A stretch of 30,079 nucleotides of DNA from Solobacterium sp. UBA1789 (GTDB taxonomy: Bacteria; Bacillota_I; Bacilli_A; Erysipelotrichales; Erysipelotrichaceae), in contig DCGB01000045.1 in assembly GCA_002314515.1 (NCBI GenBank), forward strand, positions 9,008-39,086, given 5' to 3'. Shown here piece by piece: positions 7,855 through 15,700 of this stretch. Each line of letters begins with the position of its first letter. The stretch's first letter is position 1. Made by a program: the position numbers and the translations under genes. The notes under the pieces are model-generated. The model saw only the letters and a list, made by a program, of their open reading frames with translations, was not told the origin of the DNA and made no database searches.

Positions 7855-7856
7855 TA

Positions 7857-9074
7857 ATGAAAACTGTTAATCAGTACAAAGGCTTGCAAAAAGAAGTATA
7901 TGTCATCTGTGCCTGTACAGTAATCGATGAACTTGGTTCGCTGATTGGGCCAATGTTTACTTTGATATTGTCAGTTATTATAGGACTTAATGCCACTCAG
8001 ATTGCAGCCTGGGCTTTGATATTTTCTATCTTTTCAATGCCCGCTGGCTTATTGGGTGGAAAGATGGCTGATAAATATAATAAAAAGCTCTTAATCAATA
8101 TCTGTGATATTACATCTTCAATAATCTTTATTGTCTGCGGTCTTTTTACATTAAGCAAAACCAGCATTATTTTTTATCTTTTTGGTACTTTATTACAGAA
8201 AATCGAATCACCATCATATAATGTCCTGATTGGCGATATTACAACCGTCAAAGACCGCGATAAGGCCTATTCTCTGAAATATCTCTGTAAGAATCTAGGC
8301 TGTATGATGGCACCTGTTATTGGCGGCTTCCTGTTAAAAAATAATGCCAATCTGATCTTTATCATCTCTGGCATTATGCAGTTACTATCAATTATTGTCT
8401 TTGATATCTGCATCAAAGAAACCAGAACAACAGCAGACAAAGACAATAAATATGAAGCAATTAAAGATGATACAAACTTCTTTAATGTCTTAAAAAACAA
8501 TAAGATAGTTTTCTATTTTATCCTTATTACTGCCTTTACCATCTTGTGCTATGGTCAGTTTACCTATATCCTGCCTTTGGAATTTTCTAAAGCTTATGGA
8601 GATACAGGTTCAATAATCTATGGCACAGTTTCCTCTGTCAACTGTATTACTGTATTGGTCATTACTTCCTTTGTTACCAACTTCATTTCCCGGTTTACAA
8701 CTCTGGATAAAATGGCCTTAGGTGAAGTATTTGAGCTGTTTGGCTTTATTGGCTTTGTCTTATTTATTAAATCACCCCTTATCTGTTATATAGCCTGCTT
8801 TGTCTTTACAATTGGCGAAATCATTGAAACCATAACTTCTTCAACCTTCTATATCAATCGTATTCCTGCCAATTACCGGGGACGTATATCGTCTTTCAGG
8901 GATGTTTCAATAACTATGGTTGCTGCCGTTGGCAATCTCTTATTTGGTAAATTATATGATAATTTTGGATCAGTAAGCTGGATTGTTATCTTATCAGTAA
9001 TTGTCCTATGTGTAATTGGTTTTAGAAAACTGGAAATTTCTGATAAAAATCAGTATCCAAACTTATATAAATGA
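7857..9074 (+). CDS. Major facilitator superfamily transporter
   Basis: A 405-residue transporter with about twelve membrane segments. The loop between helices 2 and 3 carries the MFS signature GGKMADKYNKK (about 67-77, a G-x-x-x-D-[RK]-x-x-[RK][RK] pattern). A second related loop appears in the C-half near RIPANYRGRISSFRD. Helix one includes VIDELGSLIGPMF, a layout common among drug/metabolite efflux members. The start is two bases after the previous stop, and I see no good ribosome site, so translation probably depends on coupling to the upstream gene. It is the last gene of the operon, with a terminator four bases after the stop. Substrate unknown; efflux is more likely than uptake by resemblance only. 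Confidence 0.82.
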   Translation: MKTVNQYKGLQKEVYVICACTVIDELGSLIGPMFTLILSVIIGLNATQIAAWALIFSIFSMPAGLLGGKMADKYNKKLLINICDITSSIIFIVCGLFTLSKTSIIFYLFGTLLQKIESPSYNVLIGDITTVKDRDKAYSLKYLCKNLGCMMAPVIGGFLLKNNANLIFIISGIMQLLSIIVFDICIKETRTTADKDNKYEAIKDDTNFFNVLKNNKIVFYFILITAFTILCYGQFTYILPLEFSKAYGDTGSIIYGTVSSVNCITVLVITSFVTNFISRFTTLDKMALGEVFELFGFIGFVLFIKSPLICYIACFVFTIGEIIETITSSTFYINRIPANYRGRISSFRDVSITMVAAVGNLLFGKLYDNFGSVSWIVILSVIVLCVIGFRKLEISDKNQYPNLYK

Positions 9075-9077
9075 CAA

Positions 9078-9111
9078 AAGTCATTGCCTGGGCAATGACT
9101 TCTTTATTTTT
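9078..9111 (+). terminator. Terminator after the MFS gene
   Basis: A ten-base-pair stem, AAGTCATTGC / GCAATGACTT (9078-9087 with 9092-9101), with a CTGG loop is followed by CTTTATTTTT. It starts four bases past the MFS stop codon and overlaps the end of a decayed minus-strand gene tail. Confidence 0.85.
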
Positions 9112-9220
9112 CAACTCTAATAGTGAAAGTTTGTGATGTAACATTTAATGAACTGCCATCACTATATGTGAAATATACCGGGATATCTACTGATTCATAA
9201 ACAGCTTTAAGATGAATCAA
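9104..9220 (-). pseudogene. Remnant C-terminus of a surface-type protein
   Basis: A minus-strand frame of 38 codons ends at TAA (9106-9104) and is cut upstream by TAG just before 9220. It reads ...AVYESVDIPVYFTYSDG then SSLNVTSQTFTIRVEK. The alternation of hydrophobic and polar residues and the Gly/Asp/Ser turn look like the last strands of an immunoglobulin-like beta-sandwich. There is no start codon with a ribosome site. The most likely reading is the tail of a deleted gene. Chance cannot be excluded for so short a frame. Confidence 0.4.
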
Positions 9221-9234
9221 CTATCGTATATTAT
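9206..9234 (+). promoter_or_regulatory. Candidate promoter of the zinc-ribbon gene
   Basis: TATTAT (9229-9234) is preceded at 17 bases by TTTAAG (9206-9211), a weak -35. The expected start of transcription falls near 9241, about 18 bases before the ATG at 9259. Sequence prediction only. Confidence 0.35.
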
Positions 9235-9258
9235 TTAAATAGAATAGTGAGGTGTGCC

Positions 9259-10239
9259 ATGAATTTTGTTGATTTAAAAAAAGAAGATATTCTAAATAAT
9301 TTTAAAGAAATCTTTCGAAAAGAACCCTTTTATTCAGAATCATCAAAAAGCTGGATACAGGATGCTTATGGCAGCTGTTATGACTTATATATTTTAGACC
9401 GTAGATATTTTAATCAGGATCTGTATAAAAATAAAGATGACTATAATATCAGCTCCCATTTTTATCAGGATATAACTAATTCCTATAATTTTCATTTTTA
9501 TCAGGCCTATCAGCAAGGACTCATTAACAAAGAAATCTATGACCAGCATAAAGAAGAAAATGTCTACTATCACTGTCATAAGGATGATGACCTGCTTCAT
9601 TATCAGATGCATTGCCCAAAGTGTGGCCAGGAAATTAACATCTATTTAAACAGCAAAACCATGACCAATTCCGGTGGTGTTGTTCCTGTCTGCCCATACT
9701 GTGGTCAGTTTCAGTTATCATTAAATAGTCGAAATAACGAAAATACAAAAGAAGTTCGGATTTTAGAATTGATGCCAGGTGTTAACATCAAAGATCCCTA
9801 TAGTCTATATCCTGTAAGCGATTCTTCAATTGACCGTATTGAATATTTAAGCCAGATAATTCTCAAAGAATGCGAAAATCTTCCTTTCAACGATGAAGAA
9901 AAGCTAAACATTATCAGACAGGTATGTAAACAAAACGATACCATTCTTCATATCATACCTGCAATCCTCAAAGAATGTGCTAATAGTTATGGCTATGACA
10001 GAATTATAGAATTATTACAGGATATTAAAAAAACCGATGATGGAAATACTGTTCTCAGCCGCTATAATATCATAAGCAGACAGAATATTAATCATATCAT
10101 TCCCCCAATGCCTGTTTTAACAAACAACCAGGCTCCAGTAATCAAACAGGAAAACAGAAAGGCAAAAGGATTCTGTAAAAACTGTGGAGCTAAAGTCTAT
10201 GAAAAGTTCTGCCCAGAATGTGGTACACTTTTCGAATAA
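9259..10239 (+). CDS. Double zinc-ribbon protein of unknown function
   Basis: A 326-residue soluble protein. ATG 9259 is chosen over an in-frame GTG at 9247 because GAGGTG (9249-9254) is placed correctly for it. A first treble-clef or ribbon metal site is formed by CPKCG (C119, C122) and CPYCG (C145, C148). A second is at the very C-terminus: CKNCG (C306, C309) and CPECG (C318, C321), the common 'zinc_ribbon' cap. The N-terminal 110 residues are rich in Tyr, Asp and Phe (SWIQDAYGSCYDLYILDRRY) and match no family I know. The region 190-290 is helical. There is no membrane segment. It is a single-gene unit between two decayed gene tails. A scaffold or nucleic-acid-binding role would be a guess. 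Confidence 0.7.
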   Translation: MNFVDLKKEDILNNFKEIFRKEPFYSESSKSWIQDAYGSCYDLYILDRRYFNQDLYKNKDDYNISSHFYQDITNSYNFHFYQAYQQGLINKEIYDQHKEENVYYHCHKDDDLLHYQMHCPKCGQEINIYLNSKTMTNSGGVVPVCPYCGQFQLSLNSRNNENTKEVRILELMPGVNIKDPYSLYPVSDSSIDRIEYLSQIILKECENLPFNDEEKLNIIRQVCKQNDTILHIIPAILKECANSYGYDRIIELLQDIKKTDDGNTVLSRYNIISRQNINHIIPPMPVLTNNQAPVIKQENRKAKGFCKNCGAKVYEKFCPECGTLFE

Positions 10240-10262
10240 ATAAAGCGATACTTCTGTATCGC
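10236..10262 (-). terminator. Terminator for minus-strand transcripts (GNAT gene and remnant)
   Basis: The stem GCGATAC / GTATCGC (10245-10251 with 10256-10262) with a four-base loop is followed on the minus strand by TTTATTTATT. It directly follows the stop of the remnant tail at 10263. On the plus strand no T run follows, so it is best read as serving minus-strand transcription. Confidence 0.6.
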
Positions 10263-10429
10263 CTATTCAAACATCTCACCTGCCTGCATCAATCGCAATT
10301 TAGTTAAATTGTCTTTTTCATCAGTCTTTAAAAATAGATCATTACCAGTTTGATAAGTTTCTGAACTTTATCGACAGCTGAGTCTTTTACTGTTTTGCCA
10401 TCAAGGTATTTTTCTATTATTGGCGGATA
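10263..10429 (-). pseudogene. Frameshifted remnant of a gene C-terminus
   Basis: Two minus-strand frames join into one protein-like tail. The first reads EKYLDGKTVKDSAVDKVQKL (then IK) and stops shortly after. The other continues NDLFLKTDEKDNLTKLRLMQ and AGEMFE to TAG (10265-10263). The switch falls around 10335-10357. Both parts have soluble helical composition, and the second ends right at a terminator. Together they look like about 55 residues of a former gene, truncated upstream by a TAA and broken by a frameshift. I do not recognise the family. It lies directly downstream of the GNAT gene on the same strand. Confidence 0.5.
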
Positions 10430-10443
10430 TTAATTCACAACCG

Positions 10444-11274
10444 CTAAATCACCTTTCGATAACACTGGTAATTACCAACACAGACAAAACCACATTCCTT
10501 AACAAATTCTTCATATTCTTTTTCAGCAAAATAGGTTACGATCTTATATCCGTTATTTTTGGCATCAGCCAATGCACCAGTTAATAAATCACCATAGACA
10601 TTCTTGTCATCCATGATGTCAACACCATATATTTCTACCCACCTGTCATCATGTATTCTGTAATAGGCAGCTGCCTTATCTTTCATAAGAAGGATTACCC
10701 ATTCATCCAGACAATCATATATCCTGTCACTATTCCAATACATGCCATCTTCAATTGATTTATGGATGTTACGAAAGAGATCGAAATTGTTTTTATCAAT
10801 TCTGATTAAGTCTTTTTCTTCCAGATTCTGACAATTATCTAAAAAGGCTGTGTTATTATAGTCGTCTTCAATACATTCAAAACCCTGTTCTTTTAAACAG
10901 TTGACTGCATCCCTGTTTTCAGAAGGAAAACCAAACAGTAGTTCATAAGCCTGATATTTATTTTTAAGATAATCTATGAATTCTTCTAATGCTATCTTTG
11001 TTTCTCTATTGATATTAAAAGAACTGAGTTCAAGATATTTATCATTTTCATAATAGAAATAATGGATCATTCCTTCGATTCTGCCATCCATTTCGAATAT
11101 CATAATTTCTTCATTATCACGTTCAAACGCCTTTAATGACCTTTCGATGAAATCCTCTTTTGTTTTGATGCCATCACAATATGTTGGATAACAGGACTTA
11201 GTGATATCCGTTGCCAGCTGATAAAAGAAATCACAATTATCTATAAATTCATTTCTGTTACAAGTTCTAAGCAT
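10444..11274 (-). CDS. GNAT-family acetyltransferase, two-lobed
   Basis: A 276-residue soluble protein. ATG 11274 is preferred because AGAGGGG lies six bases upstream; the frame is open to 11322 but that stretch crosses the terminator of the preceding gene. Two GNAT-like lobes are visible. The N-lobe has IMIFEMDGRIEGMIHYFYY, then helix-rich FIDYLKNKYQ and NCLKEQGFECIEDDYN. The C-lobe has AAAYYRIHDDRWVEIYGVD, then GDLLTGALADAKNNGYKIVT and VKECGFVCVGNYQCYRK. The 'late helix plus xxGF' endings are typical of GNAT folds. The acetyl-CoA pyrophosphate loop (R/Q-x-x-G-x-G/A) is not clear in either lobe, so activity is uncertain. No substrate can be assigned. Confidence 0.65.
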   Translation of the reverse strand: MLRTCNRNEFIDNCDFFYQLATDITKSCYPTYCDGIKTKEDFIERSLKAFERDNEEIMIFEMDGRIEGMIHYFYYENDKYLELSSFNINRETKIALEEFIDYLKNKYQAYELLFGFPSENRDAVNCLKEQGFECIEDDYNNTAFLDNCQNLEEKDLIRIDKNNFDLFRNIHKSIEDGMYWNSDRIYDCLDEWVILLMKDKAAAYYRIHDDRWVEIYGVDIMDDKNVYGDLLTGALADAKNNGYKIVTYFAEKEYEEFVKECGFVCVGNYQCYRKVI

Positions 11275-11287
11275 TCTATTCCCCTCT

Positions 11288-11316
11288 AAAAGACAAAAGA
11301 CTGCTATTGCAGTCTT
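11288..11316 (-). terminator. Terminator of the TPR gene
   Basis: The stem AAGACTGC / GCAGTCTT (11297-11304 with 11309-11316) with a four-base loop overlaps the TPR stop codon and is followed on the minus strand by TTGTCTTTT. It separates the TPR gene from the GNAT gene, which carries its own ribosome site beyond it. Confidence 0.75.
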
Positions 11317-12631
11317 ATTCACTTACTTCCTCATTGCTGGTATCCAGTACTTTCAACAACTCAACGGCATTGGCATAAGTTTCAGTACCACTCTTCATCT
11401 CAACAACAGCTTCAAGATCTTTACGCAGATTATCCATATCACCAACCTGTGAATAACACAAAGCACGATTATAAAGACTATCTTCTGTCAAAGTATCATA
11501 TTCAATGGTTAAAGTGAAATCAGTAATAGCATCATCATATTTAGTTAAAGCAAAATTACACAAAGCTCTTAAATAAACAACCTCATAATGCGTATTATAA
11601 GTATTCAAGTAAACATTGAATGATTTTACTGCCGTCTTATAATAACCCAGCTGCATTTCAGCGATACCCTGCCATTTATAATAATCAATAGCCTGCTCAT
11701 CTTCGCCATAATGCTTAATAGCTAATTCAGCCAGTTTATACATAGTCTGATAATCATCTATCTGATAAGCACATTCAATGGCACTCTCTAGTAATTCATA
11801 TTCTTCGTTATCAATATGCGCAACATAAATATCCAAAGCTTTCTGATAAAAACCTAAGGCACTATAGAAAGAAGCACATAATATTTCCTCATTAAATTCA
11901 ATATCTGATAATTCTTTATATTCATGGGCATCTTCCATAGCTGCAGCCAAATCATCTTTCAATAAATTAGCCTGTAACCGGTATAAGATTAAATCTCCCT
12001 TCTTATCCGGATATTTTTCCATCGCAGCATTAACTGTATTGATAGCACCCTGATATTCATTGATATTGATATACATTGTCAATACTGTTTCATATTGTTC
12101 AAAAGTCAAATCATTGTTATCAGCGTATTTTTTAACATTGATCAGAGCCTGGGCATAATCACCCTGCTGCAGATAAGCTTCTGACAGATAAAGCAAGGCG
12201 TTGTTATTGGTGTCATCATATTCCAAAGACTTCTTTAAGTAGTCCACTGCATCCTTGTATTCACCAAGCTGACAATCAATAATACCAACCTTTCGATATA
12301 CCTGAGCAATCTTTTCGTTATCATCGGTATAATCCAAAGCCAAAAGATAATCCTCAATAGCCTTTTTATAATCTTCCTTATATTCATCCATAAAGGCATT
12401 AAGAAAACATTCTTCAAAAGTATCAATCTTCTCATTAGACTTTAAATACAGTTTAATTTCACTGATAACTTCATTAGTAATCTCTGCCTCATCATCTGTA
12501 ACGATGGCGATAAGTTCTTCCATCTTTAACTTGCGATAAAATTTGACCGAATAATTGACACATGTCGTCAACAAGGCAATAACGCAGATAACTATTAAGA
12601 CTTTTTTTAGGAATTTACCGATTTTATTCAT
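11315..12631 (-). CDS. Membrane-anchored tetratricopeptide-repeat protein
   Basis: A 438-residue protein. ATG 12631 (MNKIGKFLKK) is preferred to an in-frame TTG at 12652; GGGG lies about nine bases upstream. Residues 11-24 form one hydrophobic helix (VLIVICVIALLTTC). Charge is balanced on both sides, so orientation is unclear, although signal-anchor proteins of this form usually face outward. The rest is a run of about ten 34-residue TPRs, for example YKKAIEDYLLALDYTDDNEK, YKDAVDYLKKSLEYDDTNNN, YAQALINVKKYADNND, YYKTAVKSFNVYLNTYNTHY and YDDAITDFTLTIEYDTLTED. TPRs form a superhelical protein-binding surface. The gene directly follows the giant surface-protein gene on the same strand, so it might help fold, export or hold that protein. 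This is inference from position. Confidence 0.85.
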   Translation of the reverse strand: MNKIGKFLKKVLIVICVIALLTTCVNYSVKFYRKLKMEELIAIVTDDEAEITNEVISEIKLYLKSNEKIDTFEECFLNAFMDEYKEDYKKAIEDYLLALDYTDDNEKIAQVYRKVGIIDCQLGEYKDAVDYLKKSLEYDDTNNNALLYLSEAYLQQGDYAQALINVKKYADNNDLTFEQYETVLTMYININEYQGAINTVNAAMEKYPDKKGDLILYRLQANLLKDDLAAAMEDAHEYKELSDIEFNEEILCASFYSALGFYQKALDIYVAHIDNEEYELLESAIECAYQIDDYQTMYKLAELAIKHYGEDEQAIDYYKWQGIAEMQLGYYKTAVKSFNVYLNTYNTHYEVVYLRALCNFALTKYDDAITDFTLTIEYDTLTEDSLYNRALCYSQVGDMDNLRKDLEAVVEMKSGTETYANAVELLKVLDTSNEEVSE

Positions 12632-12648
12632 ATTTGAACCCCAATCAT

Positions 12649-12680
12649 ACAAACAGCTGAATTTTTATCCAGCTGTTTGT
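12649..12680 (-). terminator. Hairpin between the giant gene and the TPR gene (weak terminator)
   Basis: An eleven-base-pair inverted repeat, ACAAACAGCTG / CAGCTGTTTGT (12649-12659 with 12670-12680), has a ten-base loop. It lies 24 bases after the stop of the giant gene and ends 18 bases before the TPR start. On the minus strand only a short T stretch follows (TTTGTATGATT), so it may be a leaky terminator or processing site allowing reduced TPR expression from the giant transcript. Confidence 0.5.
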
Positions 12681-12703
12681 TTGTTTAATATTATTTTAAC
12701 TTA

Positions 12704-12787
12704 CTACTCGTCATTTTTCTTCTTCTTTTTTACAAGGAAGAAATAAATTGCAGCAGCAGCTAGACCGACACCGACAACAACAGGTAA
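12704..12787 (-). other. C-terminal membrane anchor of the giant protein
   Basis: An eighteen-residue hydrophobic helix from LPVVVGVGL to IYFFLV is followed by KKKKKNDE and the stop. It is preceded by a Glu/Val-rich linker (EEVVEDVEEVVDEIA). The layout copies a sorting signal, but the LPxTG pentapeptide is absent (LPVVV stands at the helix start), so lasting membrane anchoring is the plain reading. Confidence 0.75.
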
Positions 12788-15700
12788 GTAGTTAGGACTT
12801 TCAGCAGCAATCTCATCGACTACTTCTTCAACATCTTCAACTACTTCCTCCTGCTTAGGCTCTTCTTCTTTTTCCATCCGCTCTGGGATATGTTCGTCGA
12901 TATACTTCAATACAAGCTTACTGAAGTACTGACGGATAATACCCTTTTCAGTGATTCCCAGAGTATTGAGGATATCCAAACCTTCAAGGCCTTCTTCAGT
13001 GATAACAACATATGATACTGCTGTATCCTTCTTCAAGCCACGGGAATTGAATATTGCGTTGCCATCTCTTACGATACCCTCTGCTACATATACATGACCC
13101 TTAATTGAAGTCAATGCATAGACGGTTGTACCGTTTTCAAGCTCACAATCCTCAGGCAATCTAACGATTACGATAATACCGTATGTGTTATACTTAGCCT
13201 CAACATTCATACCAGCTAAGAAGTACTCACTATCAGCAGCCTTCTTCAGCAGATCGTAACCTTCAACTTCTGGATCAAGATCTAAGGCAGAGAATTCGAA
13301 CTTGGCACTTCTTGGCAAGAAACCAACAACTCCACCTAAGTCAGTTACTTCGTCCCATCTTGTTCTCAGACGATATCTGATAGGTTCACTAGCAACAGAA
13401 GCCTTATTCTTGAGAATTCTATAGTTCAGATGACCATAGATAGTATTTGTAACGACTTCTTTAGCACCGCGAATTCTTAATTCTTCAACTGGAGTACCGA
13501 TATTACCATTAGAGTTAATGTAAATTTCTTCGCCCTTAATGATGCCATCATCACCAGTTCTCAGATTACCTTCATCAGTAATGAAGATCTGCTTACCTTC
13601 CAGATTATCAATCTTCAATTCTTCTGAAGAATTAGAGATGTTGATATTATCACCACTCATATCCAATTCATCAGTAATCAGATTGATAGAACCAGGAAGC
13701 TTCTTAACACGACCATCTTCATTGCTCTGTTCAACATTTTCATTGAACTGATCCTTAGTTTCCTCAGTTACAACACCAATGTCGCCCTTAGCCTTTAATG
13801 TGACCTTATCAGCATTAATGATAGAATCATCATCCTCAGGAGTAGCACTACCATTTAAATTCAGATATACGTTGTTATTAGCAGTAATATCACCTAGTTC
13901 AGTATTTTCCTTATTACTGTTGTTCAATGCGATATCATCAGCAGTACCCTTAATGCCCTTAACATCAACATTTAATGGCTTATTTTCAGTACCAACAGAA
14001 TGAGTACCATCAGATTCTTCTTCAGAACCTGTAATAGCAACAGCTTCAAAGTCATTACCCTTAATTACTGGAGACTTAGCAGCAGCACTTGTAATATTGC
14101 CTAATGTTTCAAGTCTGACATCATCTTCAGCAACAACCTGAACAAGTCTCAAACTATCTTCGCTGGCAATATCAACACCACCATTAGCAACCAGATCCAA
14201 AGTACCCTTGATGTCAGTAGTAATCATCTGACTCTTAACACCATCTACATCTTCACCGGCATCACCGAAGCCACCACCAGTTCTGATTACAGCATTACCA
14301 TTAACTGTTAATGTTGCATCCTGAGCATCATCAAGGCTTCTACCAATCTTAGCTTCATCGCTTGTATCACCCTTTTCAACAGTGATTGTAGTATCATCAA
14401 CATTCAACTGATTAGCAGCACTATTTCTAATAATATCCTTATTAGAAGTACCGGAAATACCATTTTCAGCAGAGATGCTATTGAATTCTTCCTGCAATTC
14501 TTCGTTTTCTCTTATCAGAGAATACACACGATCATTCAGAACATCAAATTCTTCCTGGAGATCCTGCTCTTTTTCATATTCCTTAGCAAGATTATTCTGA
14601 GTTTCTCTGATCAAGGAGATCTGATCTTCAACTTCCTTACGAGTATCAAGAGGAAGCTTACTGTAATCAACATCATCTGGTCTGATATCAGTTGCAACAG
14701 TATTTTCTGTTAAAGACTGACCAATCAGATATTCATAGTCAACAGCATCCTTAACCAGATCCTTCAAACGATTAACCTGTTTCTCTAATTCTTTTTCAGC
14801 ATTATAGACAACAGTCTTCTGAGCATTCAGAGCACTTCTAGCCTTAGCCCAATCACCAGCAGGAGTAGTACCAGAAGCTAAACGAGTCAAGTCAGAAATC
14901 TCATCGTTATTTGAATTGATCTTGTTATCAATATGAATCAGTTCGTTAGTTACTTCTTCCTGATCAACAATGTCACGCAACTGACTAATCTGTTGTGCCT
15001 TTGTATTTAAGTCGTTGTTTGCGGCATCCAGTTCATCTTTAGCATCAGCCATAGCGTTTTCAGCATTGACATATGCTCTATATAGCTTCATGAATTCTGA
15101 ATCCTTCATCAGCTTATTCAGAATCTCATTATACTGTTCGCCATTAACCAGCGACTGATGTTTAACTCCTAATTTAGCAACGATTGTATCAAATGCTAAC
15201 TTAGCCTTGTTATATGCTTCTTCAGCATTCTTGTAAGCTACTGTCTTTTCATCAACAATTCTCTGAAGTGCAACGATTTCATCATATGACTTAATTAACT
15301 GCTTATAAGTATCAACAGTAATCTGAGCCTGACTTTCATTTCCGCTGCCCAGTTCTTCAAACTCGTCGATTGCATCAGTAATACCTAAGATAGTATTCTG
15401 ATAATCAACAACAGCCTTAATAATATCTTCCTTAGAAGATTCAACAGTTAAACCAAGAACCTCTAATAATGCGATATCATCAGCAGTCAGATTATTCAAA
15501 TCAGTAACAGTTAATCTTTCAGCATCGCTAACAAGCTTATCAACCAGTAATGCTTCATCAATTGCCTTCTGAATAGTAGCTATTACTGTACTATCCTTAT
15601 TAGCATCAACTGCCTGAACCATTGCGTTTGTTGCAGCATAGATATATCTCTTAGCTAATTCATTGTTTGCAGATAAATCACTACCCTCTGCTTCATTTCT

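Noticed and set aside
11275..11322. Longer N-terminus for the acetyltransferase
   Set aside because: That stretch contains the TPR terminator hairpin; AGAGGGG marks ATG 11274.
11315..12631. Lipoprotein signal in the TPR protein (Cys after LLTT)
   Set aside because: The residue before Cys is Thr, not Ala/Gly/Ser, so the lipobox rule is not met; a signal anchor is likelier.
12776..12790. LPVVV as a variant sortase motif in the giant protein
   Set aside because: Both the Thr and the Gly positions are missing and the motif lies at the helix itself, so sortase processing is not supported.
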